In this document: in pieces, positions 32,525 to 42,087 of the stretch | How the letters are laid out: every line of letters starts with the position of its first letter | Position numbering within the stretch: position 1 is the stretch's first letter | NCBI GenBank assembly: GCA_032252755.1 | Contig: JAVUPY010000027.1 | Location: forward strand, 1-44,991 | Reading direction: 5' to 3' | Length of the DNA stretch: 44,991 nt | Source of the DNA: Terriglobia bacterium | GTDB lineage: Bacteria > Acidobacteriota > Terriglobia > Terriglobales > Acidobacteriaceae | Position numbers and translations under genes: made by a program | The notes under the pieces: model-generated | What the model saw: only the letters and a program-made list of their open reading frames with translations | Told to the model about the DNA's origin: nothing | The model's database searches: none

Positions 32525-32881
32525 CTATTTCCGTGGCTTATGCGGGCACGACGCCGCGTTCAGGCATTCGTCGGCGATCCTCAGCCGCTCCACGGGTTTT
32601 CCGCCCACAATGTGCGAGTCCAGAATCTCGTCAACATCGGCCGGGGTGACGTGTCCGTACCAGATCGCTTCGGGGTAAACGACGACGTTGGGTCCGTGCT
32701 CACACTGATCGAGGCACCCGGCCTTGTTCGCGCGAACTCTCCCCTTCAAGCCGCGACGCGAAACTCCCGCCTTGAATAGCTGATGCAGTTCCCCGGAGCC
32801 GTCCGGATTACAGCATCCGCGCGGATGTCCGGGCTCGCGCTGATTCGTACAGATGAAAATGTGGTGTTCGAATCTAGGCAT
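32525..32881 (-). CDS. Thioredoxin-like 2Fe-2S ferredoxin
   Basis: The protein has 118 residues. The Cys pattern CTNQREPGHPRGCC ... AGCLDQCEHGPNVVVYPE matches thioredoxin-fold 2Fe-2S ferredoxins (Aquifex ferredoxin, Shethna type), with cluster ligands expected at C11, one of the CC pair, and the two Cys of CLDQC. The following VVVYPEAIWYGHVTPADVDEILDSHI is the conserved C-terminal part. It is a soluble cytoplasmic electron carrier; its partner is unknown. It converges on the ETF operon, separated by the terminator. Five additional Cys include the C-terminal CLNAASCPHK. Confidence 0.9.
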   Translation of the reverse strand: MPRFEHHIFICTNQREPGHPRGCCNPDGSGELHQLFKAGVSRRGLKGRVRANKAGCLDQCEHGPNVVVYPEAIWYGHVTPADVDEILDSHIVGGKPVERLRIADECLNAASCPHKPRK

Positions 32882-32907
32882 GATCTATTCCAGAATATCG
32901 CATCGCC

Positions 32908-34173
32908 TCACAGATACCGGAGCCACCACTGCTTGTGCGCGCGTTTGTATTCGGCGAACCACGCGCAGACCGGATAGAGCAGGATGACCACCATCGCCCA
33001 CATCAGGTATACGAACGGCAGGCCGTATCCATAGACATCGTTCGGCCCGGGACCGCTCAACCCTCCGCCATGGAACAACCATGCATACGACTGCCTGTGT
33101 ATAACCGCAACCACGATCGCGAGGCAGTGGATGAGCCAGATATGCAGGATGTAATAAAACATCGGCACGCGCCCATAGACGACGATTCTGCGCCACAGCC
33201 AGTTGCGCCCTGCGTTCAGGTCCATCCGGTCGAACCATGCCAACAGCATCAGCGCCGGCCCGAGCGTCATCAGGGTGAAGTCCAGCGACGGCGGATACTT
33301 GTTCACATTGAAGAATGCAATGGTCGACTTCGCGACCGTAGGTTGCGAAACGTAAGGCCCCGCCGCGAACGGAATCAGCGCGCCTTCAACCGGCGGCTGT
33401 CCAAAGGGAGTCGTGAAACGCAGCACGAAGAACAATGCAGTCGCAACTGCACCGATAACAAACATGACGCGGCGGCGCTGCCGCGGATCTTTCAAAAGAA
33501 GTTTTCCGAATGCATACCCGGCCGCCATCAATCCAAACCACGGCACGATGACGTAGATGTTGATGAAGAATAGGTCCGGGGGCTTAATCGGGATGGCTCC
33601 CGGTCTGAACAAAAGCTCAAAAGGAATCTTCAATGCGCCCAGCGACTCGGGCCGGACGCGGTCCAGGAAGTGATGCAGCACGATGATTCCCAGGCCGATC
33701 ACCGCAATCCACTTCTCGGGCAGCCAGATCACGGCCGCGAGGAGCAAGAAGCTCAAGCCAATTGCATAAAATACCCCAGCGATCACGAATCCGGGAACAA
33801 ACGAAAAGCCGAAATCCACCATCGTAAATTCCAGCAGCACCAGCCAAAGTCCTCGCTTTATGAGGAAACCGGCAACTTCGCTTGTTCTCCTGCCGCGAGC
33901 CGCGAACAGGAACGCGCCGGTACCGGCGAGGAAGAAGAATACTGGTGCGCAGAAGTGGGTGATCCAGCGTGCAAAGAAGTAGGCCAGGTCGGTTCGCGGA
34001 AGGACCTCCGGCGTGTTACGCACGTAAGAGAAGAATTCCCGCGTGTGGTCCAGCGCCATGATGACCATGACCAGGCCGCGCAGGAGGTCGACCGAGTCAA
34101 GCCGTCGTCCGGATCTTACCTGTCTTTGGGAGTCGCTTGCCGTCGCGACAGTTGTGCCCGTTGAGGTTGCCAT
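32908..34173 (-). CDS. DUF1624/HGSNAT-like membrane acyltransferase
   Basis: The protein has 421 residues and ten or more membrane helices. The N-terminal signature RLDSVDLLRGLVMVIMALDHTREFF (about residues 24-48), followed by WITHFCAPVFFFLAGTGAFL, identifies the heparan-alpha-glucosaminide N-acetyltransferase-like (DUF1624) family. The H of ALDHTR is the likely active-site residue by analogy. Bacterial members are thought to move acyl groups across the inner membrane onto sugars, but substrates are unknown. It is encoded 26 bases from the ferredoxin gene on the same strand. Confidence 0.85.
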   Translation of the reverse strand: MATSTGTTVATASDSQRQVRSGRRLDSVDLLRGLVMVIMALDHTREFFSYVRNTPEVLPRTDLAYFFARWITHFCAPVFFFLAGTGAFLFAARGRRTSEVAGFLIKRGLWLVLLEFTMVDFGFSFVPGFVIAGVFYAIGLSFLLLAAVIWLPEKWIAVIGLGIIVLHHFLDRVRPESLGALKIPFELLFRPGAIPIKPPDLFFINIYVIVPWFGLMAAGYAFGKLLLKDPRQRRRVMFVIGAVATALFFVLRFTTPFGQPPVEGALIPFAAGPYVSQPTVAKSTIAFFNVNKYPPSLDFTLMTLGPALMLLAWFDRMDLNAGRNWLWRRIVVYGRVPMFYYILHIWLIHCLAIVVAVIHRQSYAWLFHGGGLSGPGPNDVYGYGLPFVYLMWAMVVILLYPVCAWFAEYKRAHKQWWLRYL

Positions 34174-34228
34174 CCTTGCCCACTCTTCCCGCTACGATAA
34201 CACACCGAAGTTGGCCCAAACGCATGGG

Positions 34229-34975
34229 TCAACGAAGGTTCGAGCGATAGATGCGGAAGTTCTCACGCGAGTGGATCTCTTCGAGGTAATCCATCGTATC
34301 AACCACGTGAAGTTCCATCGGCGTGTTGTAGATGACGAACGCCGGGCGGGGCTGCTTCCGCAGCGATGTCTCAAAATTCGTCATCACCTCCCTCAGCACA
34401 TAGTCCGGGAATGGATTGAACAGGTAGAGAAGAATCGGCTCATCCGGGAACTGGAACTGTCGCGCATCCATGCAGAGCGACGAAATGCTACGGCAGAGAC
34501 GCCCGTCGACGGGAAAGCGCATAATGTTCTCCTGCGCGATTCGGTTCAGCTCCGGCTGCACTTCGACGCCGATGATTTCGCGAAACGGATACCCTGACGC
34601 AAGTAGCAGCGCCCGGCCCTTACCCGACCCGAGATCGATGAACGCGAAGTCAGAGAAGTCGGCCGGCACCTGCGCGAGAACATCGTGAAACTCGGTCGGA
34701 TCCGTTGGTTGGTAGAGTCTCTCGGTAAACAGTTCGCGAAGACGAACGCGGAGCGGCAAGCGCGCCCACGTGGTATCGACTCCGAAGTCGCAGTCATAAT
34801 CAATGTCGCCAAAGCGCGACCGGCGTCGGTCGGGAAAGCTGTCGCGGACGAACAGCCCGAACTGCTCGCCGAAGGTCTTCACCGTGCCCCACGCGCCGCG
34901 CTGGCGCAGAGAGTCGCGCAACCACTGCAGCATCAATCCGGGAAGGTTGGTTGAGTCGGCGCGCGAAGAGCCCAT
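34229..34975 (-). CDS. Class I SAM-dependent methyltransferase
   Basis: The protein has 248 residues. Motif I is FAFIDLGSGKGRALLLASGYPF, followed by IIGVEVQPELNRIAQENI (motif II region) and ILLYLFNPFPDYVLREVM (motif IV). N-terminal residues 1-90 include a predicted helical lid (GDIDYDCDFGVDTTWARLPL). This set is common in acidobacterial and actinobacterial methyltransferases of unknown substrate. ATG 34975 was preferred because the longer frame (GTG 35011) would overlap the divergent deaminase leader. No good ribosome site is visible for either. Confidence 0.78.
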   Translation of the reverse strand: MGSSRADSTNLPGLMLQWLRDSLRQRGAWGTVKTFGEQFGLFVRDSFPDRRRSRFGDIDYDCDFGVDTTWARLPLRVRLRELFTERLYQPTDPTEFHDVLAQVPADFSDFAFIDLGSGKGRALLLASGYPFREIIGVEVQPELNRIAQENIMRFPVDGRLCRSISSLCMDARQFQFPDEPILLYLFNPFPDYVLREVMTNFETSLRKQPRPAFVIYNTPMELHVVDTMDYLEEIHSRENFRIYRSNLR

Positions 34976-35038
34976 GCACACATTATGCACGGGCAGATTC
35001 TCGTGGGCCACGTTTCACCATGCAAGAGGAGCCAGGAT

Positions 35039-35482
35039 ATGAACATGGACAAATTTCTCGAAGCGGCCATTGAAGAAGCGCAGGCGGGTCTGCGCGAGGG
35101 CGGAATTCCCATCGGCTCCGTGCTGGTGCACGATGACAAGATCCTTGGCCGGGGACACAACCGGCGCGTGCAGCGCGGCAGCGCAATCCTTCACGGCGAG
35201 ATGGACGCCCTCGAAAATGCGGGCCGTCATCCTGCCTCGGTTTACCGTGAGTCAATTCTCTATACGACGCTCTCGCCTTGCGCCATGTGCTCAGGTGCGA
35301 TCCTGCTTTACGGAATCCCGCGGGTCCTTGTCGGCGAGAATCGCACGTTCCTCGGTGAAGAAGATATGCTTCGCTCGCGCGGCGTTTCCGTCCAGGTTCT
35401 CCACGACGAGCGCTGTATTCAAATGATGCAGGAGTTCATTCGGAATCGTCCCGAGCTGTGGAACGAGGATATCGGCGTGTAA
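35039..35482 (+). CDS. Eukaryote-like (yeast FCY1-type) cytosine deaminase family enzyme
   Basis: The protein has 147 residues. Zinc-binding motifs are HGEMDALENAG (H/C-A-E type with catalytic Glu) and LSPCAMCSGAI (PCxxC). The stretch LYTTLSPC.MC.GAI..YGIPR..VGEN..F, then RG..V.V..DERC..MM..FI..RP..W.EDIG, matches the yeast cytosine deaminase Fcy1 far better than bacterial TadA or CodA as I know them. It probably converts cytosine to uracil in pyrimidine salvage; related deaminase activities are possible. ATG 35039 has AGGAG seven bases upstream. It is transcribed divergently from the methyltransferase and converges on the NRDE gene. Confidence 0.86.
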   Translation: MNMDKFLEAAIEEAQAGLREGGIPIGSVLVHDDKILGRGHNRRVQRGSAILHGEMDALENAGRHPASVYRESILYTTLSPCAMCSGAILLYGIPRVLVGENRTFLGEEDMLRSRGVSVQVLHDERCIQMMQEFIRNRPELWNEDIGV

Positions 35483-35509
35483 ATCGATCCGCGAACATGA
35501 GTCGACGCG

Positions 35510-36253
35510 TCATTGCGAATGCTGGGACGACGCAGTCCTTCTCAGAGGAAGTTGAGTTTCCTGGAACGACGCTTCTATACACGGTGAGCCTGGGTGGTAT
35601 CGCATCTCCACAGTTCCCTGGCTGACTTCGATTTCGGTGTAGCTGACTGTTGCGGCATCATCGCGGTGCACGCAGACGCTGAATGCTCCTGGCGCCGGAT
35701 CATGGGATGCATGCATCCTGCGAAGCCAGTTCACTGTGCCGGCGTTCGCGGATAGCCGGCCCGCTTTGAAAATTTCACCACGAATTTCCGCAGCTTTCGT
35801 ATCGGAAAGGCCGGACGAGAACCACTGCCTCGGGCCCCACGGATGATCCAGGACTGATAAAGCCTGTCCATCCCAAACCCACTCTTGCACCTGGCGAAGT
35901 ACCGCGCTCACCCCGATCAAACGAAACGGCAGAAAGTTGAAGAGTCCTGCTTCTTCGAGAATGCCGGTGATACTAGTAAAATCGGGTGCGGCAACAGCAC
36001 CGAGGACAACCCGCCCGCGCGAGACATTCTTTGCTGACCGCCGCCCGCCATTGCGATTCAGCAGCGCCCAGGTATCGCCACGCTCGGTCGCGGCAATCCA
36101 TGTCCCGCCCTCAACATCGGTCGGAAAAATCGCTTTTGTTCCGCCTGGCTCGTGTGTCGCCGGCGGATGAGCTGATCCGCGTGTCAGCAACTCATCGCGA
36201 TTCATCGCCACCAGATAACCAGCGTTCTTCGGAACGAAACTGAGGGTGCACAC
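35510..36253 (-). CDS. NRDE/TANGO2-family protein
   Basis: The protein has 247 residues. It starts MCTLSFVPKNAGYLVAMNRDE, the family hallmark, with Cys2 probably exposed as an N-terminal nucleophile-like residue after Met removal. GGTWIAATERGDTWALLNRNG is the second conserved block. TANGO2-like proteins are cytoplasmic, and animal members have been linked to haem movement and lipid metabolism; bacterial roles are unresolved. It ends 27 bases from the convergent deaminase stop. The GH63 gene lies ten bases upstream on the same strand, so the two may be cotranscribed. Confidence 0.87.
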   Translation of the reverse strand: MCTLSFVPKNAGYLVAMNRDELLTRGSAHPPATHEPGGTKAIFPTDVEGGTWIAATERGDTWALLNRNGGRRSAKNVSRGRVVLGAVAAPDFTSITGILEEAGLFNFLPFRLIGVSAVLRQVQEWVWDGQALSVLDHPWGPRQWFSSGLSDTKAAEIRGEIFKAGRLSANAGTVNWLRRMHASHDPAPGAFSVCVHRDDAATVSYTEIEVSQGTVEMRYHPGSPCIEASFQETQLPLRRTASSQHSQ

Positions 36254-36262
36254 GAGGATAGT

Positions 36263-38968
36263 TTAATCCGCTGGCACGGTCTTTGAAGTGCCTGCGACAA
36301 CAGTACTGGTATTTTGTGCCTGCCGTTCGGCGAGTTCAGAAATCATCGATGCCACCAGCGCCGTCCAGCCTGTCTGGTGGCTAGCGCCCACTCCCCTGCC
36401 ATTGTCGCCGTGGAAGTACTCGTAGAAAGGAATGTAATCACGCCAGTGCGGATCGCTCTGGAAGACCTCGTTACCGCCAAATACTGGCCGCCGGCCATTC
36501 GCGTCGCGGCGGAAGATACTTACGACGCGATCGGTAATGATATTCGCCGCGTCCTCAAGGTTCACCAGTTGTCCTGAACCCGTCGGGCACTCCACCTTCA
36601 AGCTGTCCCCGTAATACTGGAAGAACCGCCGCAGTCCCTGCGTCAGCAGATAGTTCACTGGCATCCAGATTGGTCCACGCCAATTGGAGTTCCCGCCGAA
36701 CATCCCGCTGCTGGATTCCGCTGGCTCGTAGCCAATCGAATACTGGACGCCGTCGAGGTCCAGCGTGTACGGGTGGTCCTTGTGATACCGCGACAGCGCA
36801 CGAATCCCATATGTCGACAGGAATTCGTGCTCGTCCAGCATGGTCTCGAGCATGCGTCTCAATTGAGCCTGGTTAGCAATCGAAAACAGGCGTCGTTCGC
36901 GGTGTCCTTGCGTCTTCATGCACGCAACGTTTCCGGTGAGGTCGGGCCGGTTCTCGATGAACCACTCCAGTCGCTCGCGGAAAGTGGGCATTTTGTCGAG
37001 CAGTTCCGGTTCTATCGTTTGCACGGCGTGCAGCGGAATCAAGCCAACCATGGAGCGTACACGGATCGGGATGGTCTGGCCGTCGGCTCCATGCAGCACG
37101 TCGTAAAAGAATCCGTCCTGCTCGTCCCAGAGGCTGAGCCCATCGTCGCCCATGTGGTTCATGGCCCACGCAATGTAGACGAAGTGCTCCCAGAATTTGC
37201 TGGCCACGTCCTCGTAGACCGGATCTTCCGAAGCGAGTTCGAGTGCGATCGCGAGCAGGTCGAGTGAGTACATCGCCATCCAACTCGTCCCGTCCGACTG
37301 CTCGATGCGGTCTCCGCTCGGCAATTCCGTGTTGCGGTCGAACAACCCAATATTGTCGAGCCCAAGGAATCCGCCCTGGAATACGTTCTGCCCTTCAGGA
37401 TCCTTCCGGTTCACCCACCACGTGAAATTCAGCATGAGCTTGTGGAAGATGCGTTCGAGAAACGCGCGATCACCGCGTCCACCTCTCTTTTGCTTGTCGA
37501 TCAGATACACCTTGTAGCTCGCCCACGCGTGCACCGGCGGATTCACGTTCCCGAATTCCCACTCGTATGCCGGAATCTGCCCGTTCGGGTGCATGTACCA
37601 CTCGCGCAGCATCAGCACCAGTTGCTGCTTCGCGAATTCGGGATCGATATGCGCGAACGCCACGCAATGGAACGCCAGGTCCCATGCCGCATACCACGGA
37701 TACTCCCACTTGTCCGGCATGGAGATGACGTCGGCATTGTAGATATGAGTCCAGTTGTGATTGCGGCCCTCTTTGCGCTCCGGTGGTGGTGGCGGAAAAC
37801 CCGGATCGCCATTCAGCCAGTCGCGAACGACGTAGTGGTAATACTGCTTGGTCCACAGCAAACCCGCGAATGCCTGTCGCATGATGTTCCGCGTGTCCGC
37901 GTCGGCAGACTGCGGAATGATTGCTGCGTAGTATTCGTCCGCCTCGGCTTTCCTTGCCGCGAACGTCTGGTCGAATTCCATCCCGAGCGGGTCGTTGCAG
38001 TCCATTCGCACGGCGCTGTTCCGCAGGCGCAGCTTCAGCGTGATCTCTCCTCCGCCAGGGACATCGAACGAATAATGCAGAGCGGCCTTGGTTCCGAACC
38101 GCCCTGGATTCACCACATCTTTTTTCCCTGCAATGACGTATTCGTGGAATGCATCCTTCACATACGGCTGCAGGTTGGCGACGTTGTAGAGCCTCTCAAG
38201 GTTGGTTTCGTTTTCCGTGAAGAGCAGTTCCGGCGCGCCCTCGAAATACAGATCGTAATCGCCCAGTTCCTCGCCGCTTGCCTCCAGCAGTCCCATTCGC
38301 GCTCCCTGCCGGATCCCCGGATTCGAGTTCTCCGGATGCCACGACCATCGGTTGCGATACCACAGCGACGGCAGTACCCGAAGCCTCGCCGCCTCCAGCG
38401 CGCGATTCGCCACCGTGATCCGAATGCAGATGTCCTCAACGTCAACTTTCGCGTATTCCATGAACACATCGAAATAGCGGTTCTCGTTGAATACTCCCGT
38501 ATCGATCAGTTCGTACTCGGGATCACCCTTTCCCCGGCGCCCGTTTTCCTCCCGCAAGAGATCGTATGGAAACTCGGCCTGCGGATACTTGTACAGGTAC
38601 TTCATGTAGGAATGCGTCGGCGTGTTGTCGAGATAGAAGTAGTACTCCTTCACATCCTCGCCGTGATTTCCTTCGTGATTGCTCAGCCCGAAAAGCCGCT
38701 CTTTCAGGATGGGGTCTTTCTCATTCCACAGCGCCAACCCGAGGCAAAGGTACTGGTGGCGATCGCAGATTCCCGCAAGCCCATCTTCGTTCCACCGATA
38801 CGCGCGCGAGCGGGCGTGATCGTGCGGAAAGTAATCCCAGGGGTCTCCCGACGCGCTGTAGTCTTCGCGCACCGTGCCCCACGCGCGCTCGGCGACATAC
38901 GGCCCCCAGTGCTTCCACTCCTTGCGCCGCTGGTTGGCCTCGTGCAATCGCTGTTCTTCTCGGGTCAT
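36263..38968 (-). CDS. GH63 (MGH1-type) glucosidase-like glycoside hydrolase
   Basis: The protein has 901 residues, normal for bacterial proteins annotated as GH63 glucosidases. The N-terminal block [20 protein letters not shown], then [20 protein letters not shown] and [35 protein letters not shown], is highly typical. The C-terminal (alpha/alpha)6 catalytic barrel includes [48 protein letters not shown] and [12 protein letters not shown]. There is no signal peptide, so it acts in the cytoplasm, perhaps on glucosides or mannosyl-type compatible solutes. No carbohydrate transporter lies nearby to suggest the substrate. Confidence 0.92.
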   Translation of the reverse strand: MTREEQRLHEANQRRKEWKHWGPYVAERAWGTVREDYSASGDPWDYFPHDHARSRAYRWNEDGLAGICDRHQYLCLGLALWNEKDPILKERLFGLSNHEGNHGEDVKEYYFYLDNTPTHSYMKYLYKYPQAEFPYDLLREENGRRGKGDPEYELIDTGVFNENRYFDVFMEYAKVDVEDICIRITVANRALEAARLRVLPSLWYRNRWSWHPENSNPGIRQGARMGLLEASGEELGDYDLYFEGAPELLFTENETNLERLYNVANLQPYVKDAFHEYVIAGKKDVVNPGRFGTKAALHYSFDVPGGGEITLKLRLRNSAVRMDCNDPLGMEFDQTFAARKAEADEYYAAIIPQSADADTRNIMRQAFAGLLWTKQYYHYVVRDWLNGDPGFPPPPPERKEGRNHNWTHIYNADVISMPDKWEYPWYAAWDLAFHCVAFAHIDPEFAKQQLVLMLREWYMHPNGQIPAYEWEFGNVNPPVHAWASYKVYLIDKQKRGGRGDRAFLERIFHKLMLNFTWWVNRKDPEGQNVFQGGFLGLDNIGLFDRNTELPSGDRIEQSDGTSWMAMYSLDLLAIALELASEDPVYEDVASKFWEHFVYIAWAMNHMGDDGLSLWDEQDGFFYDVLHGADGQTIPIRVRSMVGLIPLHAVQTIEPELLDKMPTFRERLEWFIENRPDLTGNVACMKTQGHRERRLFSIANQAQLRRMLETMLDEHEFLSTYGIRALSRYHKDHPYTLDLDGVQYSIGYEPAESSSGMFGGNSNWRGPIWMPVNYLLTQGLRRFFQYYGDSLKVECPTGSGQLVNLEDAANIITDRVVSIFRRDANGRRPVFGGNEVFQSDPHWRDYIPFYEYFHGDNGRGVGASHQTGWTALVASMISELAERQAQNTSTVVAGTSKTVPAD

Positions 38969-39433
38969 CCTTGACCACCTCTTCCTCTAGACGCGCAGAT
39001 TGGGCATCAGGCTCACGCCCACATGATCGCACACAGCAAATCCGACGCAGCACTCGCCTTTGTCCCCACAGTGCCCCAACAGATTCGCACATCTTGTCAG
39101 CGCCGAGATGCGCCTCGTGCGTTACAGATAGTAATCAGTGGCTGGTTATGCTGGTTCGCCGTGCGCCATTTTCGCCATTCCGGGAAAAGCCACCATCAGC
39201 CGCACGCCAGAACGACCATCAAAAGAAGTGAGCTGATGGATGCGCCGGTTCGGATCTCGCAACAAGGCGCGCGCCGGCGAGTGCACCGTGACAGCCACAG
39301 CGCTGGCAGTCCGGAGAGAAAACAGAGAGTGCGCCACAGGGGAAGTTGTCGGGGGCGGATGACGGTGTGACGCGCCACCCACGGTAATAGATAGGAGTAC
39401 CTGCTTGTGCGTCAGCGGCAGGTCGGTTTCAGC
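38969..39433. other. Intergenic region without recognised gene
   Basis: These 465 bases lie between the GH63 gene and the secreted protein gene. Short open frames occur on both strands but show neither family motifs nor ribosome sites. Apart from a weak ACCTGC/GCAGGT inverted pair at 39399-39423, just after the 39434 stop, I see nothing in it. Confidence 0.5.
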
Positions 39434-40699
39434 CTACTGCTGTTGTTGTCCCGCCACCACCCGCGCCACAGCGATCATGCCTATCGCCGATGCCGAAGGG
39501 TCCTGCAGCCGCTGCGCCCGCTTCAGCGCATCCACCGGATCTACCTGCGCTGCCGCTTCGCTGACTTCTTCTATAACAGCCGGTGCATCGATCTTATTGC
39601 GGTCGGACCACACGTCTTCCAAACTCGAGAAAGCCAGATCGAAGTAGCGGGTTGCGGCCTTCTTGTCTCCGCTCGTCCCGGTTGCGAACCCACTCGCGGC
39701 TGCCTCGCGTGCCCGCAGCGATGGCGGCATCTTCTCCAACTCAGGCATGCGATCCGTTCCCTTCTCGTCCATCGCCTGCAGCACCGAAACGGATTCCTCT
39801 TCCGGACGTTCAGCGTCTCCGGGCTGACCTTCGGTTTGCGCAACCTCCCGCGCCATCACATCGCTCGCCAGTGCATCGTCGTACGCCTTCTCCCCCAGCA
39901 CCGACTTCATCGTCCCGGTCACGATATTCACCGCCAGGTTGCGGGGCCCACCTTCTTTCATCTTTCCCAGCCAGAGCAGCATTTTGACTCCGGTACTCTG
40001 GGCGGCATCTTTGCTTACCACTGGAGCCATCCGGTCGTACATCGCCGCGAAATTCGGCGCGTCCGCTCTCGCCGCCTCGGTATCTGACGGAAGATTTGAG
40101 ACCAACTTCACAAAGTAATCCTGCGCCCAGGCGGTCTTCGGCCCAACCTGCTCGATTGTCGCCAGCAACGCGCGGGGTGCCACCACCCCTTGCGCCATAG
40201 CGTTTTCCAGCTTGCGTCGCACCGCTTCCAAAGCTTCCTTCGGGCACGACGACTCTGCCGCGATCAGCGACTGTTCCGCCGCCGCAACCTGCTGGTCAGG
40301 GATGTTCTCCACGAACGACTGCGCCGCCTTGCAATCAATCTGCCCTGCCTCCAGGATCGACACCGCCGGCTTCTTCCCGATCGCGATCAGGTCCTGCTCA
40401 ATCCGCATTCCTTCCTTCGTGAACTGACGGGCCAGTGCCGGCTTCAGCGGAGCAACAATATTCGCCGCCGCGGCAAGCACCCGAAGTCGGTCCTGCTGGT
40501 CCGATTGCGGCAGCGCCACCGCCGACTGCACAACATCCAGCACAAACTTTTGTTGGCTGCTCAGTGCCCCAGCTTTTGCGTTCGCCGCCGGAGCCATCTT
40601 CGTCTGCGCGGGCGCCGCCGGCCCCTTTGCTCCTTGCCCGAAAAGAAGAGAGGACGACACCATTAGTGCCGCTGCCAATATGAGTGCTCTCTGTTTCAT
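39434..40699 (-). CDS. Secreted helical protein of unknown function
   Basis: The protein has 421 residues. A signal peptide (MKQRALILAAALMVSSSLLFGQG) predicts export. The mature chain starts with an Ala/Pro/Lys-rich linker and then appears almost wholly alpha-helical (QDRLRVLAAAANIVAPLKPALARQFTKEG, EAVRRKLENAMAQG, DALKRAQRLQDPSASAIGMIAVARVVAGQ). The last part resembles the tail of acidobacterial helical-repeat proteins in which a residue block is summed over time points, but I do not recognise a family. The chain ends in four Gln. ATG 40699 was chosen because the signal peptide begins there. Cys50-type pairs (IDCKAAQ, SSCPKEA) could form a disulfide. Confidence 0.7.
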   Translation of the reverse strand: MKQRALILAAALMVSSSLLFGQGAKGPAAPAQTKMAPAANAKAGALSSQQKFVLDVVQSAVALPQSDQQDRLRVLAAAANIVAPLKPALARQFTKEGMRIEQDLIAIGKKPAVSILEAGQIDCKAAQSFVENIPDQQVAAAEQSLIAAESSCPKEALEAVRRKLENAMAQGVVAPRALLATIEQVGPKTAWAQDYFVKLVSNLPSDTEAARADAPNFAAMYDRMAPVVSKDAAQSTGVKMLLWLGKMKEGGPRNLAVNIVTGTMKSVLGEKAYDDALASDVMAREVAQTEGQPGDAERPEEESVSVLQAMDEKGTDRMPELEKMPPSLRAREAAASGFATGTSGDKKAATRYFDLAFSSLEDVWSDRNKIDAPAVIEEVSEAAAQVDPVDALKRAQRLQDPSASAIGMIAVARVVAGQQQQ

Positions 40700-40753
40700 G
40701 AACTTCAACCTTGCTGATTCTTCTTTCTACTCCGTTCCGTTTCTAAGTCCGCA

Positions 40754-40785
40754 CCCCACACCTGCCGTAGTCAGCAGATGCGGGG
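40754..40785. repeat. Palindromic mini-element between two secreted-protein genes
   Basis: CCCCACACCTGC (40754-40765) pairs with GCAGATGCGGGG (40774-40785) with two mismatches. It resembles the elements at 461-500 and 11945-11981 and again sits just after a stop codon (gene 40828-41562), where it may help to end transcription. Confidence 0.5.
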
Positions 40786-40827
40786 CTCTTTCCAACTGGA
40801 AATCCACAACCGGGAACTGCTTGTTTC

Positions 40828-41562
40828 TCACCAGGCCGTCAAGGTCACTTTATCCAGCCACACCTGGTAGTCCGTCATGTACTTATTGCCGTCCATCTGG
40901 AACGCCGCATTCAACTCGTTCACGCTGCTGGACTTGGGTGCATAAGTGCGGTTCACGTAGTGGGTAACCCCGTCGAGCGTGATCGAGACGAACTTCACCT
41001 GATTGCCAGAAGTTCTCTGGAACTGCCACGTCAGGTGGTGCCACTTGTACGCCGAGGGCGCTGAGCAAGGTATTCCCGTGCTCTTCCAATGATAAGCCAC
41101 CGACCAGACGTCCCAGGCATGCGTTCCCTTGATGTTGCACTGCGTTCCAAAAATGTACTTGTGCCCGCCGACCGACTGGTTCACATCGAACTCCAGCGCC
41201 TGTGCTGCACTCGGGTTCTTGATGTAGAAGTACAGGTCGTACTTGAAATTGTGGGCCGTCGAATTGGCGCCCACCTGCTTCCACCAGAGCGCATTTGAAT
41301 ACGGCGTGCTGCCCCCGACCGAAAACTTCGAGGCTGACCCTGTCAAAGATGGCGAGCCAATGTAAAGCGTTTGCGAATACGACGCCGATGGTCCGCTTCC
41401 ATTCGTTCCTGCACACACCGTGCAGCTTGACCACTTGTATTTCTGGAGCGAGGAATAGGTTGCGGTGCCCGCAAAGGCGCTGCCGGCGAACACCATCATC
41501 GCAAGTGCCGTCACGACACACGTCAGTACGGTCTTGCTGTTCTTAATCTTGCCGAAATGCAT
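40828..41562 (-). CDS. Secreted beta-sandwich (lectin-like) protein of unknown function
   Basis: The protein has 244 residues. A signal peptide (VLTCVVTALAMMVFAGSAFAG, about residues 12-32) ends in the cleavable motif AFA-G. The mature part is rich in Ser, Thr, Tyr and Trp with alternating strands (YSQTLYIGSP, NFKYDLYFYIK, HHLTWQFQRTSGNQVKFVSITLDG, YQVWLDKVTLTAW), which suggests a concanavalin-like or carbohydrate-binding beta sandwich. CTVC near the mature N terminus and CNIK/PCSAP farther on are possible disulfide partners. I do not recognise a named family. A long leader with inverted repeats lies upstream. Confidence 0.7.
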   Translation of the reverse strand: MHFGKIKNSKTVLTCVVTALAMMVFAGSAFAGTATYSSLQKYKWSSCTVCAGTNGSGPSASYSQTLYIGSPSLTGSASKFSVGGSTPYSNALWWKQVGANSTAHNFKYDLYFYIKNPSAAQALEFDVNQSVGGHKYIFGTQCNIKGTHAWDVWSVAYHWKSTGIPCSAPSAYKWHHLTWQFQRTSGNQVKFVSITLDGVTHYVNRTYAPKSSSVNELNAAFQMDGNKYMTDYQVWLDKVTLTAW

Positions 41563-42087
41563 CAGGAGCTCCGGGGGAGTTGGGGGATAGAACGCGGCGA
41601 GCTTCAGTGCGAGTTCTGCGTTCGAGTGTCACCTTACGGGGCCTTCTACTCTCACTCAAGCGCAAATTATTGTCCCAAAACGATTTCCGGGCACCGGTAC
41701 TAGGCGCGGGTTACGAAACACCCTAATCCCACCGCGTAAGGTGCCGCCTCACGTTCCTCCCCAATGTCTCTCACGCCCTTAACATTAGCGGGTTTCGGGA
41801 TTAGGTCCGAAAAGTCACCGCCGGGCGACAAGTAAGGTCTCTTCAGAGCTGCCGTTCTTCTTAGTCCTGTTCGGCAAGTTCGAAAATCGCTCCGAACTAG
41901 AGCGATTTCCCGAGGGCTTTCGACTCAATCGCTCAATACCACTCCGCAAATGCGGAAGATTTCCACACTCGATACGCCCCTAATGGGTATTTCACCGCAA
42001 TGTAAAGTGATCCACTCGCGTGCGCCAGGAATCGTACAAAGGCCGGCTTTTACTGAGAGTGAAGACGAAGGACCGGGAACCGTCCTT
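41563..42087. other. Long leader/intergenic region with several inverted repeats
   Basis: These 525 bases contain no credible gene. CACCTTACG (41630-41638) is complementary to CGTAAGGTG (41735-41743), and CCTAATCCC (41722-41730) to GGGATTAGG (41797-41805). AAATCGCTC and GAGCGATTT (41884-41892 and 41900-41908) form a perfect nine-pair hairpin. The first two pairs lie in the presumed 5' leader of the secreted protein gene at 40828-41562. Near the right end GAAGGAC/GTCCTTC (42067-42088) overlaps the stop of the DHH gene and may terminate it. Confidence 0.55.

Noticed and set aside
37442-38974. 510-codon open frame on the plus strand
   Set aside because: It is antisense to the well-supported GH63 gene and has biased composition with no recognisable motif.
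39146-39382. 78-codon open frame in the gap after the GH63 gene
   Set aside because: It has no ribosome site, no hydrophobic or domain signature and unusual composition; not supportable as a gene.
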